Assembly (NCBI GenBank): GCA_030549335.1
Contig: JAUKPH010000026.1
Span: 2,542,001 to 2,606,000 of the forward strand
Direction of reading: 5' to 3'
DNA from: Pontederia crassipes
Taxonomy: Eukaryota; Streptophyta; Magnoliopsida; Commelinales; Pontederiaceae
Length of the DNA: 64,000 nucleotides
Positions within the stretch are counted from its first letter, which is position 1. Each line of letters starts with the position of its first letter. Made by a program: the position numbers and the translations under genes. Of the stretch, positions 47,401 to 59,400 are shown piece by piece. The notes under the pieces were generated by a model. That model did no database searches and was not told where the DNA came from. It saw only the letters and a list, made by a program, of their open reading frames with translations.

Positions 47401-50400
47401 GCTGGCCATAGTGCTTGGCCCTCAATCACTAATGTTGGGAATCCTGCTCGACTACTGTACTTTAGTTAGGCCATAGCACAGTTCGTTGAGAATGTAGCAT
47501 TTATGGCCATAGTAGGGCGCCAAGGACTGTAGCGGCCCTAGTTTACAGACCCTCTTAGATTGTGTTCAAAATCCATTTCTCATGGATACCTCTAATCAAA
47601 TAATCTGCATTTCAACAGAACTTATTCATAATAAAACATAATGGAGCATATTTTCAGCATAGCGGTGTTCAATTAACATTGATTTCATAATCAACTAGCA
47701 AGAAACAATCTTGGTCTTTCAAATCATAGTGAAGAACCCTGGAGGTGCAGCCCTAACATCTAATGCAACTCCTTACATATCCCTACATCTCAGCTCATCC
47801 GAAGCATTGTGTCCTTGATCACTCAATGTCAATGCAATCATGAATGCAATACATTGAGCAGATATGAAGGGGCGGGTCTGTTTTAGATACCTTTAGGGCT
47901 CAAGTTAAAACTGTTGTAGCATTTTCTTCTCTTTTCCTTCTTGTAGTTTCTCCCCTCTTTTCTTCAACTTTTGGTTCCTTCTTCCTCGCTTTCTTGCTCT
48001 TGCTGCTCCAATGCACTCCCAAGACGAGGAGTTAGGGCATTCTTTAAGTTCTTCTGGTTCTTTCGGGGAGGGTTAGGTGGAAAAAGAGTCTAAGGCTCTC
48101 TTTTTCTCTTTTCATATTTGGGTTTATGGGTTTGGGTTAAATGGTCTCGCACCCATTTTAACTTAATTAGGTGTTACAAGAAGGGGTTTCTGAATTGTGT
48201 GTTTACATTCATATTGTTTGTGTCTTCCTCAGATCTTCCCTTGTGATGTTCATGTAGATGGATTTATCGACTCACTCAAGTCATCCAGGTAATTCGGAGC
48301 TTTTATTAAATTATTTGCTTATTAAAATTTTCCTTCTTGAGTTTCATGGTACATTCCTTTTCATTTGATTGTTATCTGCTAGTCGGTGTCTTACTTTAGC
48401 ATTGTTGGAGTAAATAATTCTCGTCTATGTAGTTATATTATAGACTAAATGTATTCTTTTTTTTTTTTTGCAAGGATGTATCCTGTATTGTGAGGTTCAG
48501 TTCATGAATTCCCTCCCACCTTGCTGGCCAATGTTAGTATTGCTCAAATGTTATAGAATTTAATTGATTATAATAAAAAGTTACAAATTAATTGTTTTGT
48601 TCATACAAAAATAATGATCAAGGAAGAAACACCAACAACACAAATGTTTTTTGTTTAAGTTCATAGTATCCATATGTATTTTCATTTTGGATAAATAAAA
48701 CACTTAGCTTTCAGTTCAACAAAAGATTAAGGTGGATGAAATTGTACATCTTAAACTGTACAAAAGCGATAGATCATTCAACCCTAATGATTAGTTACCG
48801 AACATGACGAGTTAGGAAACTATTAAATTATGAAGTTACATAATCAAATAGATTTGTAATCTAATTTCAAAACATTAAGCACTCATCAAAAAACATTAAA
48901 CTAACATGCATAATCACACGAAACAAAAATTATAAATTACAACAGTTTCCATTGTTAGAAATTAAAATCTCTAGTACATGAATGATAGCACATGAGGAAT
49001 GAAATAAAATAGCATCCTACCATGAGACAGAGACAAAGGTCGTTGTTGAGACCTCTGGGCCATTGCACAAAACAAACGATGAGTTGCTACGCAATCTTCT
49101 CCTTCGGATGACTTTTAGAAGACAAAGCTCTATGGTAATGTTGTGGTATGGCTCCCATGCTGTAAGGATGAAATTTTTGCCTCGAAGGTTTTTATAGGTT
49201 TTAAAGGCATCTAAGGGTTTTGTAGAGTTCTAGTTCAACTAGTAGTTCCATGCCAAGATAAGAAAATAATGTAATAGATTTATTAATAAATTTCTAAACC
49301 AATGAAGACTCCTTTAACTCTCGGCACACTTTTCCAATTAGTCCCATGGACATATGGTAAGATTAGGAATCCTTATGCAATTGAAATTCTTCAAAAAAAT
49401 TATTGAACGATAGCGGTTGTCACAACCTTGACTTTGATTTCCAGACGAATTTGACTCAACAAATTGAAATTATGTTTGTCATGACCTATTACACTCTAGT
49501 CACAATTTGTGAGTTAGGAAATTTTATGTTGAATTCAATGACTTTGGTGTTTCTCATCTTGTGACACCATGGAATGACTCCTGACTTTCTCAACTTTAAG
49601 TTGAACTCACTTTCGGTGTCCTTACATTCTTTTAGAGTTGTGATTTTGTACATGATCGTTTGATGTTTGATATAACAACTCGTGACTTCTCTAAGATCTT
49701 CAAATGATCATTGTAGTAATGTCATTATATGAAAGAACAACACGTGATTTTTTCAAGTTATCATTTGATGATTTTTTGCCATAACTTTGTTCATAGCAGT
49801 ACCGAGCTACTTTGGCCAAGGTCGAGGAATTCAACTGTCACAATTGTGACCACACTCTCATGACTAGTGAAATCTAGTATATTCATCTTTGTCTTTTCGA
49901 TATTCTCCATTGACTCTCCTTGATGCATTAATAAGAATGAGTTAAGAAACAATGAGTAAATTTCAGTGATGGTCACCCAACTTTGATTTGTAACTCGAAG
50001 GTCATCCAACATTAAAAACCTTTCGGTCGCGGTCATCGCGACCGCCTATAGCCCGTTAGCCGGTCGTTCACATACGTGGATGCCATGTTGTTCGACTCGT
50101 CAGACGCCACATTGGTACCCACTAAAATTAAATAAATTTCTCTCTCTATGTGTCATTTCTAGATCCTTTCTTCCTCACCGCCTCCTCCGTCATCCGATGT
50201 TTGTTTGTCGCCATCATCCATGGACCAACAGCTTGAATCCCCGACGATTCATCTCCTCAAGGAAGTCATGGGCCTCTCGGTCGACGAGGGTGGAAAAGGT
50301 CCGACAATGGGAGAGAGGAAGCAGAGGGCGGAGAGGGGGCAGCGCTGCAAAGGAGGCAGAGGATGAGGTCGGGGGTTGGTAGAGATGGCCGAGGGTGCGC

Positions 50401-53400
50401 TCAAGATAGGAGTCGCGGCGGACGACTACAACGTTGTGGTCGACGGCGGCGAAGTAGGTGTCCTTCGCGGTGGATGGTGGCTGCGGAGAGGGGTGGCGGA
50501 CAACGAAGGAGGATGTAGTGTGGAAGAAAGGGCGAAATTACCTTTTAAGTTGGGGACAATCGAACTTGGGAAGATGGTTGAAGGCATTGACAATGAGATC
50601 CTGGAGCTGCGCCTCGCCGTAGGCCTCAATGGCAGTCACGAAGGATGAGGGGTTGAGGGGGAGGTTGAAGCGCGCATGTTGTAGACGATCGACCAGATCT
50701 GAGAGAAGTGGCGGTGGCGGGCGAGGGGTAGGAATACGACGTCAAACTCTACGTTGGAGGGGCGGTGGGAGGTGAAGCAACATCGAGCCCAGGAGAGCAA
50801 GCAGAGGGCGGGAGAGCGGGCAGAGGGGGGTGACGGCGCGAAGGACACGGAGGATGAGGTCGGGGGTTGGTGGAGACGGCCGAGGGTGCACTCAAAATAA
50901 GAGTCACGGCAGACGATTACAGTGGTGTGATTGACGGTGGCGACGTAGGAAAGGGGTGGCGGATGACGGAGGAAGAGGCGGTGAGGAAGAAAAGGTCTCG
51001 AAATGACACGTAGGAGAGAGAAATATATTTAATTTTGGTGGGTATCAAGGTGGCGTCTGACGAACTGCATGGCATCCACGCATGTGAGCGACCGGTTAAT
51101 AGGCTACAGGCGGTCGCGATAACCGTGACCGAAAAGTTTTTAAAGTTGGATGACTTTCGAGTTACAAATCAAAGTTGAGTGACCTTACTGAGGTGACCAT
51201 CACTGAAATTTACTCCAGAAACAATATTTCTCAAGATTGTTAGTAGTATCATCCTCATAAGTGTCAATGCAATAACAAGAATATTCAATTGGCTGTTTTA
51301 GGGTCTTAAAACTTATGTCTTTGTTGTTCATGTGAAGGGCTAGCCGCCCTTATGCACATAAATCAAGGTATTCCCTGTTTCCTGAAAGGGTCTTCCAAGT
51401 ATGATCTGGGTCTTCTCATCTACTTTCATGTCCAACACAATGCCATTTGTAGGAAACACGAACTTATCCACCTTGATCAGCACATTGTTGATTATTCCTT
51501 GTGGTCTTTTATGGGATGAGTCTGTGAGTTGAAAACCATAGCGATGTCTTCAAATTCTTCATACGGTAGCTATAGGAATATAAAATAGGGCTTCAATTTT
51601 ATACTTTATCTAAAATCACAATGCTTTAATACAATTACAATTGCTAATTTTGCAAGATACGGGAAGACTGATTGGATCATTCATTTCCCTTAGTAAATCA
51701 CAATCGTAGATGGCATTGCTTTGTCATCATTTTTAACGTCCCGACATCCTCAATCTTGCTTTTTTGTGTCAGGACGTCCTTCATGGATTTGTCATAGCTC
51801 AACATCAGTTGCAATGCTTCACTAAAATTGATGTTAATAGTTTCAAAATTTCATTAATCATGCTGTCTATCAGTGGCAATTTATTTTCTATATTTATTTA
51901 TTTTATAATTTTATTTTCTTTTTGCACCTTTCAACATCCTTCTAGTAAATTATCGAGATAGATTAAATTTAATTTGTTCTTCATGAGATCGATAACCTTG
52001 TGCATACACAATTAGTGCATTTACTAGCAAACTTATTTGTTACAATTATTTTCGCATAACGTCCTTCATGAATTTGGTGTATCTTGGCATCAATTGCAAT
52101 GCTTCACTAAGAGAGATGCTAATAGTTCAAAATTTTAATGGAGCGAGGGAATTGCTTATCCATTTGCTCTTTGTGAAGCCTGTGAGGACATGGTAGATCC
52201 CCTAGCTGCTTCCGCATGTCTGAGATGATAGCTTCCTTTTTTTTTGTGTTGGAATTGGTAGGAGCATCTTCCACAGAAGGATCTTTCTATTTTGATGTGC
52301 CTAAGTACTCTTCTTCAAAATTGACATTGATTGGCGATGAACGTAGTGCTGCTGGGGTGTCTAGTTGGTTGCCGCTTCTCGGAGTTATAACTTTGACCTT
52401 CTCTAGGATTCTTTTTGGTTTTGCTCGGGTAGGCACACGCCTTGCCATAAGATTGGTTATTTGTTCGACTTGCATCTTTCGATTTTTAATTGAAGCTTCT
52501 TTTGATTACTGACTCAGGTCACTATAATTTTTTCCATAATTTGCATGATTTTCATGACCGTTGTAATAATTTCCTCCAAAGGAGTTGCTGACGTCGAGGA
52601 GGGGCTTTAGTTTTAAAAGCTGGTGGTGATCCATTTTGTTGGCCTTGATTTTGCTTATATGAGAACTTCGTTTGTTCCTCCAACCATATTATTATTTACA
52701 TTGTTGAAAAACGGCTTGAAAACATAGTTAGCATTTGAAGAATTACATGCAAAGCATTCATTGCTCGGATGCCCTCCACAATTGCCACAAACCATCATGA
52801 TTAATATCATGTCAACTTTTTTATTAAGCCACTCCAGATGAGCCACTACTTCAGAACTATTAATACTTTTGCTTTATATACACCATGAGTTTTGTGAGGG
52901 GCTCACTTTTCTTAACTGGATTTTAGAGCAATGACTTCAATAATCTCGAGTATCTCACTAGGACGTTTTGATCTCAGCATCCTACAGATTGGTCTATCTT
53001 ATCTTGATCGGAGGATGCAGGCCATGGAAGAGGTCTTCCATAATTTGCCACTTCAAATTCTTATTGTCAGTAACTTTGGACAGCAGCTTCTTGTAGTGTT
53101 CCCAAGTCTCGTCCAACGTTTCATTATCCTCTTGGACAAACAATTGGAGTTTTCTTTGGTACTTCCCCGCTTCCTGAAATGGGCAATACTTGTTTACAAA
53201 TTTCTCCACATTTTGTAGCCATGTTGATATCAATCCTGCAAGCGAAGTTTTAAACCAGATAGATGAGTTATACTGCAGAGATTGCTTAGAGTGTCTCCTC
53301 AAAAATAAAAGGGCTTAGAGTGGCCAGAAATTTGTCGAAGTAGTCATGAGGGTCTTCGTTAAGTTCTCCAATTTGAGATCACTGAATCATCCTCAAGATT

Positions 53401-56400
53401 TCAAGACTGAATTCAAAGTTAGTGTTGATTGCGGGCAGCACAATACATAACTCCTGGCCGCTATATTTAGCTAAAGTTCAATCATCATTCTTATATTCTT
53501 AATAAATCTACAAGCTATCCTTTCGATCTTAGGATCCAACTCAAGAGATTCCTTGAAACTTTTTGTTTTGTGCGTTGTTTTTGTGTCTGAAGCTTCTATC
53601 TAATCCTGCATAACCACAACTAGAAATGTATCAGAGTAATTAAAGACAATTAAAAAGATAAAATTATGGAAACAGGTTGGGGGATGAGTGAACAGGATGC
53701 TGTCGAGAGACCACACTGACGAGAGATTCCCTCTCGTTGATGCCACCAACACACGACAATGGAAGACTCCCTTCGCCGGCGTCACCACATAGAGACAGGG
53801 AGACAATGGCGAATGTGATGTAGATCCTGTTGAGAAGAAAAGAGAGAATTCTGCTGCTGTACAGAATTCTAGTTGTCATCAATTTAGTTTGATTCAGATT
53901 TGAAGAATCTGGTAGGAGTCCTAATGCTGATAGGATTGTTATTTCCTTTTTAGTTTATTTTTCTTAGGAGTCCTAATGCTGATAGGATTGTTATTTCCTT
54001 TTTAGTTTATTTTTCTCAGGAGTCCTAATGCTGATAGGATTGTTATTTCCTATTAGTTTATTCTGTTAGGTTATAAAAGTCCTAATACTGGTGGGATTCT
54101 ATTTTCCTTTTACTATAGGAGTCTTAGTGCTAATAGTATTGCTAGTTCCATATATATTGGCCTGACTTGTAAGAGTTAAAGACATTATCATCTCTTTAAT
54201 TAAAGTTCCAGTTCAGAGTTTTCTGAATTCTTGAGTTCGTGTGCGCACGATCTTGGCCTTGGATTTCTTCTAAGGTGCAGGTGGATTCCTGCTAGTTTAT
54301 TTGTCGATTATCGTCCGCTTGAACCGGTGACATCGACGTTTGTTTTCTGCAGAACTTTCAAGCGTAACAGAGGCATACTTGCACGGTGTAATAGAACACC
54401 GTTCATCGGGCCTAGGGTTTGCTCTTGGCTATATTTAAATTTCTATGCCGAATTCCTTACCGCTGCATCAAGTGGTATCAGAGCGAGGAAGAGATCATGG
54501 CTGATATTCCAACTAGAAAAGAGTTTGAAGGATTAGAAGCAAAGATAGATCTCCTTACTACTGCCATCGAAAAATTGCTTACGAATCAAGGTCCTATTCA
54601 GACACGTGTCCAACTAGAAGCAACCCAAGAAAATCGACGACAATGAACAGGTACTTCTTCGGTGGACAGCGATAGTGAAGAAGAGTCAATTGTTGAACCA
54701 AGAAGAAATTTTGCACACGGACAACCTGATTTTAAGATGAAGATGGAATTACCTCACTTCAATGGTCATCTACCCATTGAAGACTTTTTAGATTGGATTT
54801 CGGAGGTCGAACGATTCTTTGAGTACATGGAAATCCCAGAACATAAGCAAGTAAAATTGGTGGCATATCATTTAAAAGGAGGAGCATCTGCATGGTGGGA
54901 GCAAATTCAGTCTTTGCGAGTGCAAAAAAATAAACAACGAATACGGAGTTGGAGGAAAATGAAGCAAATGTTGTGGGATCGATATCTTCCAACAAACTAT
55001 CATCAGATTCTATACCAACAGTTACAGAATTGCGGACGGAACACTAGTGCGGGACTATACAACGGAATTCGATCGTCTGACATTTCGCAACAACCTGATT
55101 GAACTAGAACCACAACAGGTGGCTCGATACTCAAATGGTTTGAGGTCTAACATCATAGAGAAAGTAGAGATGCAGATTCCTAGCACCATAGCCACTGCAA
55201 TCACCTTGGTAGAAACTGCTGAACGTCAACTAGAACGAGGAGCCAAGGCACAATTTTGTTCTGTTGAGACTATGGCAAGTGCACGCAATTCATCAAAACT
55301 TCCTACAATTGAAGAGGTTGGAAATGCTGACAAAAGCTTATCCAACTCTAAATCAAAACTTGCGGGTGCTGATAATGCTAAGAGGACTTCTAACTCATAT
55401 GAGAAGTCCAATTCTATTGTTTGCTATCGTTGTAGACAATTAGGCCACCGATCCAACGAGTGCCCACAACGTCCAGCACTCCATTCAGCACGAATAATAG
55501 AGGATGAAGAAGAAACTGATCAAGAGGCTAATGATGAATATGATATTGAAGAAGAAATTTGTGCCGATGAAGAAGGAGAACATCTCTCTGAGTGTCGTGC
55601 AACGTCTATTATTAATGCCTAGGAAAGAAGAGGACCCCCGGCGACATGAAATATTTCGAACCCATTACACAGTAAAAGGTAAACTTTGTAAAGTCATTAT
55701 TGATAGTGGGAGCTCTGAAAACATAGTTTCAAAAAAAATGGTGGACATATTAGAATTGAAAATAGAACCTCATCCTTCACCATATAGGGTTAGTTGGATT
55801 AGTAAAGACACTAACAAAGAAGTTACACAATTGTGTAAGGTATCTTTATCAATTGGCAAGAGTTATAAGGATGTGGTCACATGTGATGTATTGGATATGG
55901 ATGCAAGCCACATCATCTTGGGTCGTCCTTGGCAGTTTGATGGTAATGCAACCCATCTAGGGCGAGACAACATCTACAAGTTTTCTAAAGACGGAAAACA
56001 CATCTCTTTATTACCATTACAACATAATTCAGTAATTAAAGAAAATAGCTTGAAGAATAACTACTTGATTGAACGGGCAGATGAGTTCATTTCTGAAGTA
56101 AAAGACCGTGGAAAGGCTTATGCACTTATGTGCATAGGGGAGGTTCCTCTAGATCAAGAACACACTACAGAGGCAATCCAAGATTTAATTTCAGAATTCA
56201 AAGACATCACTTATGAAGAATTACCTGATGGATTACCTCCCATGCGAGACATTCGACATCATATTGATTTAATACCAGGTTCAAGAGAAAATCAGATTTC
56301 ACAAGATCAAGTGGATGAATTAATAAAAAAATGATTTGTTCGAGAAAGCATGAGTCCATGCGCAGTACCAGCACTCCTTGTACCCAAAAAGGATGGCACA

Positions 56401-59400
56401 TGGAGAATGTGTGTTGATAGTAGAGCTATAAACAAGATCACAATCAAGTATAGATTTCCAATTCCTAGATTGGATGGCATGTTACTATTTGAAATTGTTT
56501 ATGGTAGAATGCTTCGCCAGGTCGTAAACCTCATCAGTTTACCCGAAACTTCACGCAAAAGTATTGCTGTTGACAATATGGTTGAGCATATCCAACATAT
56601 CCATGAAGAAACCAAGAAGTTGGAAGAATCTAATGCTAAGTATAATGAGCGTGCTGACAAGGGTTCTTATCATAAATTAATGAACAAGAAGTTTGGTCCT
56701 TGCAAAGTTTTGAAGCGTATCAATGATAATGCTTATATCATCGACCTGTCAGCAGACTTGGGAATTTCATCTACCTTCAATGTTTCAGATTTCTTTATGT
56801 ACCATCCGCCAAGTTTGCTATTACCAAGCTCGGGGTCGAGCTCTTTTCAAGCAGGGGAGCCTGATGTAGATCCTGTTGAGAAGAAAAGAGAGAATTCTGC
56901 TGCTGTACAAAATTCTAGTTGTCATCAATTTAGTTTGATTCAGATTTGAAGAATCTGTTAGGAGTCCTAATGCTGATAGGATTGTTATTTCCTTTTTAGT
57001 TTATTTTTCTTAGGAGTCCTAATGCTGATAGGATTGTTATTTCCTTTTTAATTTATTTTTCTTAGGAGTCCTAATGCTATTAGGATTGTTATTTCCTATT
57101 AGTTTATTCTGTTAGGTTATAAAAGTCCTAATACTGGTGGGATTCTATTTTCCTTTTGCTATAGGAGTTTTAGTGCTAATAGTATTGCTAGTTCCATATA
57201 TATTGGCCTGACTTGTAAGAGTTAAAGACATTATCATCTCTTTAATTAAAGTTCCAGTTCAGAGTTTTCTGAATTCTTGAGTTCGTGTGCGCACGATCTT
57301 GGCCTTGGATTTCTTCTAAGGTGCAGGTGGATTCCTGCTAGTTTATTTGTCGATTATCGTCCGTTTGAACCGGCGACATCGACGTTTGTTTTCTGCAGAA
57401 CTTTCAAGCGTAACATAGGCATACTTGCATGGTGTAATAGAACACCGTTCATCGGGCCTAGGGTTTGCTCTTGGCTATATTTAAATTTCTATACCGAATT
57501 CCTTACCGCTGCGTCAGAATGGCAGGTGGTAAGACACTGTGGAGCAACTAATCACCGAAACCATCCTACGATGAGGAAACAATTCTCTTGGATGAGGAGG
57601 CAAATCTGATGTTACAGATGTAGGACTGGGGACATGCAACAGGACTGTATAATCGAATCAAATGCCTAGAGTGTGGAGGCGTGGGCCACAGTCAGGCAAG
57701 ATGCCCCTCTGGTAGATAGAAATGGAGAATGCAGGAAGGACACAGAAGTCCTGAAGAATGCGGGATGGATTGGGAAGCTAATTTCATCTGGAGAGACCAA
57801 GGAGATTAGAGCTTTGTTGAACCCAATGATTCATCATAATTTAAGCATCCTTCTAGTTTGTGCAGTTAGAAGAATGGAGAAAGGTTCTCTGCCCAGCTTT
57901 GACACCATTTACAAAATGATCTTGGATGAGATGGAGAATCCATCCACTATCAGCCTCTCTCGCTTATCTGAGTCATCCATTTTATTATGGAACCCGTGTA
58001 TGGTTGACTTGGAGAAACTGATAAACTCAATGTTTCAATTCTGGAATGGAGGAAGCATGAGACAGATTAGATGGTTGCCAGCTGTCAGGGGTAAACCTAT
58101 TGCAGAGAAGGCCACTGCCATCTCAATCACCGGCATCCCTCTTCATCTTTGGTGTATGGAAACCATAGCGAATGTTGTCTCGCCATTTTTTAATTGTCTG
58201 ATGTCACATTCCCAGCACTCAGACTCTGGGGACATCAGGGAGATTTATGCTCACTTCTGCCCGCAAGAAGAGACTCTGCTTGGTGGTGATGGATATTCAT
58301 ACGGAATTTCTTCGAATCTATTGAGAGCAAGTCCATACAGGGAACATGGGGTTGCTAGAATCCTGTGGTCGCCGCTGGCGTCAATGAACCTGCAATGGCG
58401 CCCGGAAATCTTGCCCCAATCTTGGGGCCATTCTGGCGATGCAGTTTGCACACCACTGATTCTGCCGCCAGCTGAAAATGCCATCGTAATCCCTTTGATC
58501 AAGGTTGTCAAAAACGCGCTTTAACTCGTAAAAGCGTACGATTTTACGTCTTCACCTTTGCATTTCGTGCTCGATCTCACCTGAAAACGTTTTTGGCCAG
58601 CACGTGGTAGAATCGCGTGCTGGCCCGTAGAATCGGTGGAGACGCACGACTCCACCGATCCCACAATATTTTTTTTTAATGTTTTATAAGCGTGATAGGC
58701 ACTCATCTCTTCCTTTTTGTTTGCTGTCTGCCGCTGTGCCCTGTCGCTGCCACCACTGCTGTCCTGCTGCCACCGCTCACTGCTGCTGTCGCCACTGTTG
58801 CTCGTCTGCTGCTCGCGCTGCTTCCGCCGCTCACTGCTGCTGTCGCCACTGTTGCTCGTCTGCTGCTCGCGCTGCTTCCGCCGCCGCGCTGCTGTCTTGA
58901 TGCTGCTGCCACTGATCTAACAGGTTCCTCCCCCGTCCCTCTCTCGTGTTCTCTTTCTCTCCCTCTCCCTTTCTCTTCCCGCACTCTCTCCCTTTCTCTT
59001 TCTCCCCTCGTCTTCTCTCGCCCTTTCTCTTTTCCTCCCCTCTCCCTCTCTCGCTTTCTCTCTCTCCCTCACCCTCTCCCTTTCTCTTCCCGTACCCTCC
59101 CCCTTTCTCTTTCTCCCCTCTTCCTCTCTCGCCCTTTCTCTTTTCCTCCCTTTTCCTCTCCCTTTCTCTTCCCACACGAGAATATTTTTTTTTCTCCTTT
59201 TCTCTTTCTCTCTCTCTCCCTTTCTCTCTACAAATCGAAACAGGTTTCTTTTTTTTTTTTCCACGAACCCAATAGTTCTCCCCATTGGTGAACAAGGGCC
59301 ATGGCAACCTTTTTACTTTCTATTATGTTATAAAATTAAAACATTTTTATATTTCAACTATGGTTAATATTTGCTTAATAAAGTGGAAATCATCAATTGC

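Noticed and set aside
46413..48178. TGTAACA at 46413 and TGTTACA at 48172 as LTR ends
   Set aside because: The flanking 5-mers (CATAA and AGAAG) do not match and no LTR features lie at the edges.
58692..59307. Several long frames on both strands in the pyrimidine tract
   Set aside because: Pure C/T sequence rarely makes stops; products are L/S/P/F or R/E/K repeats.
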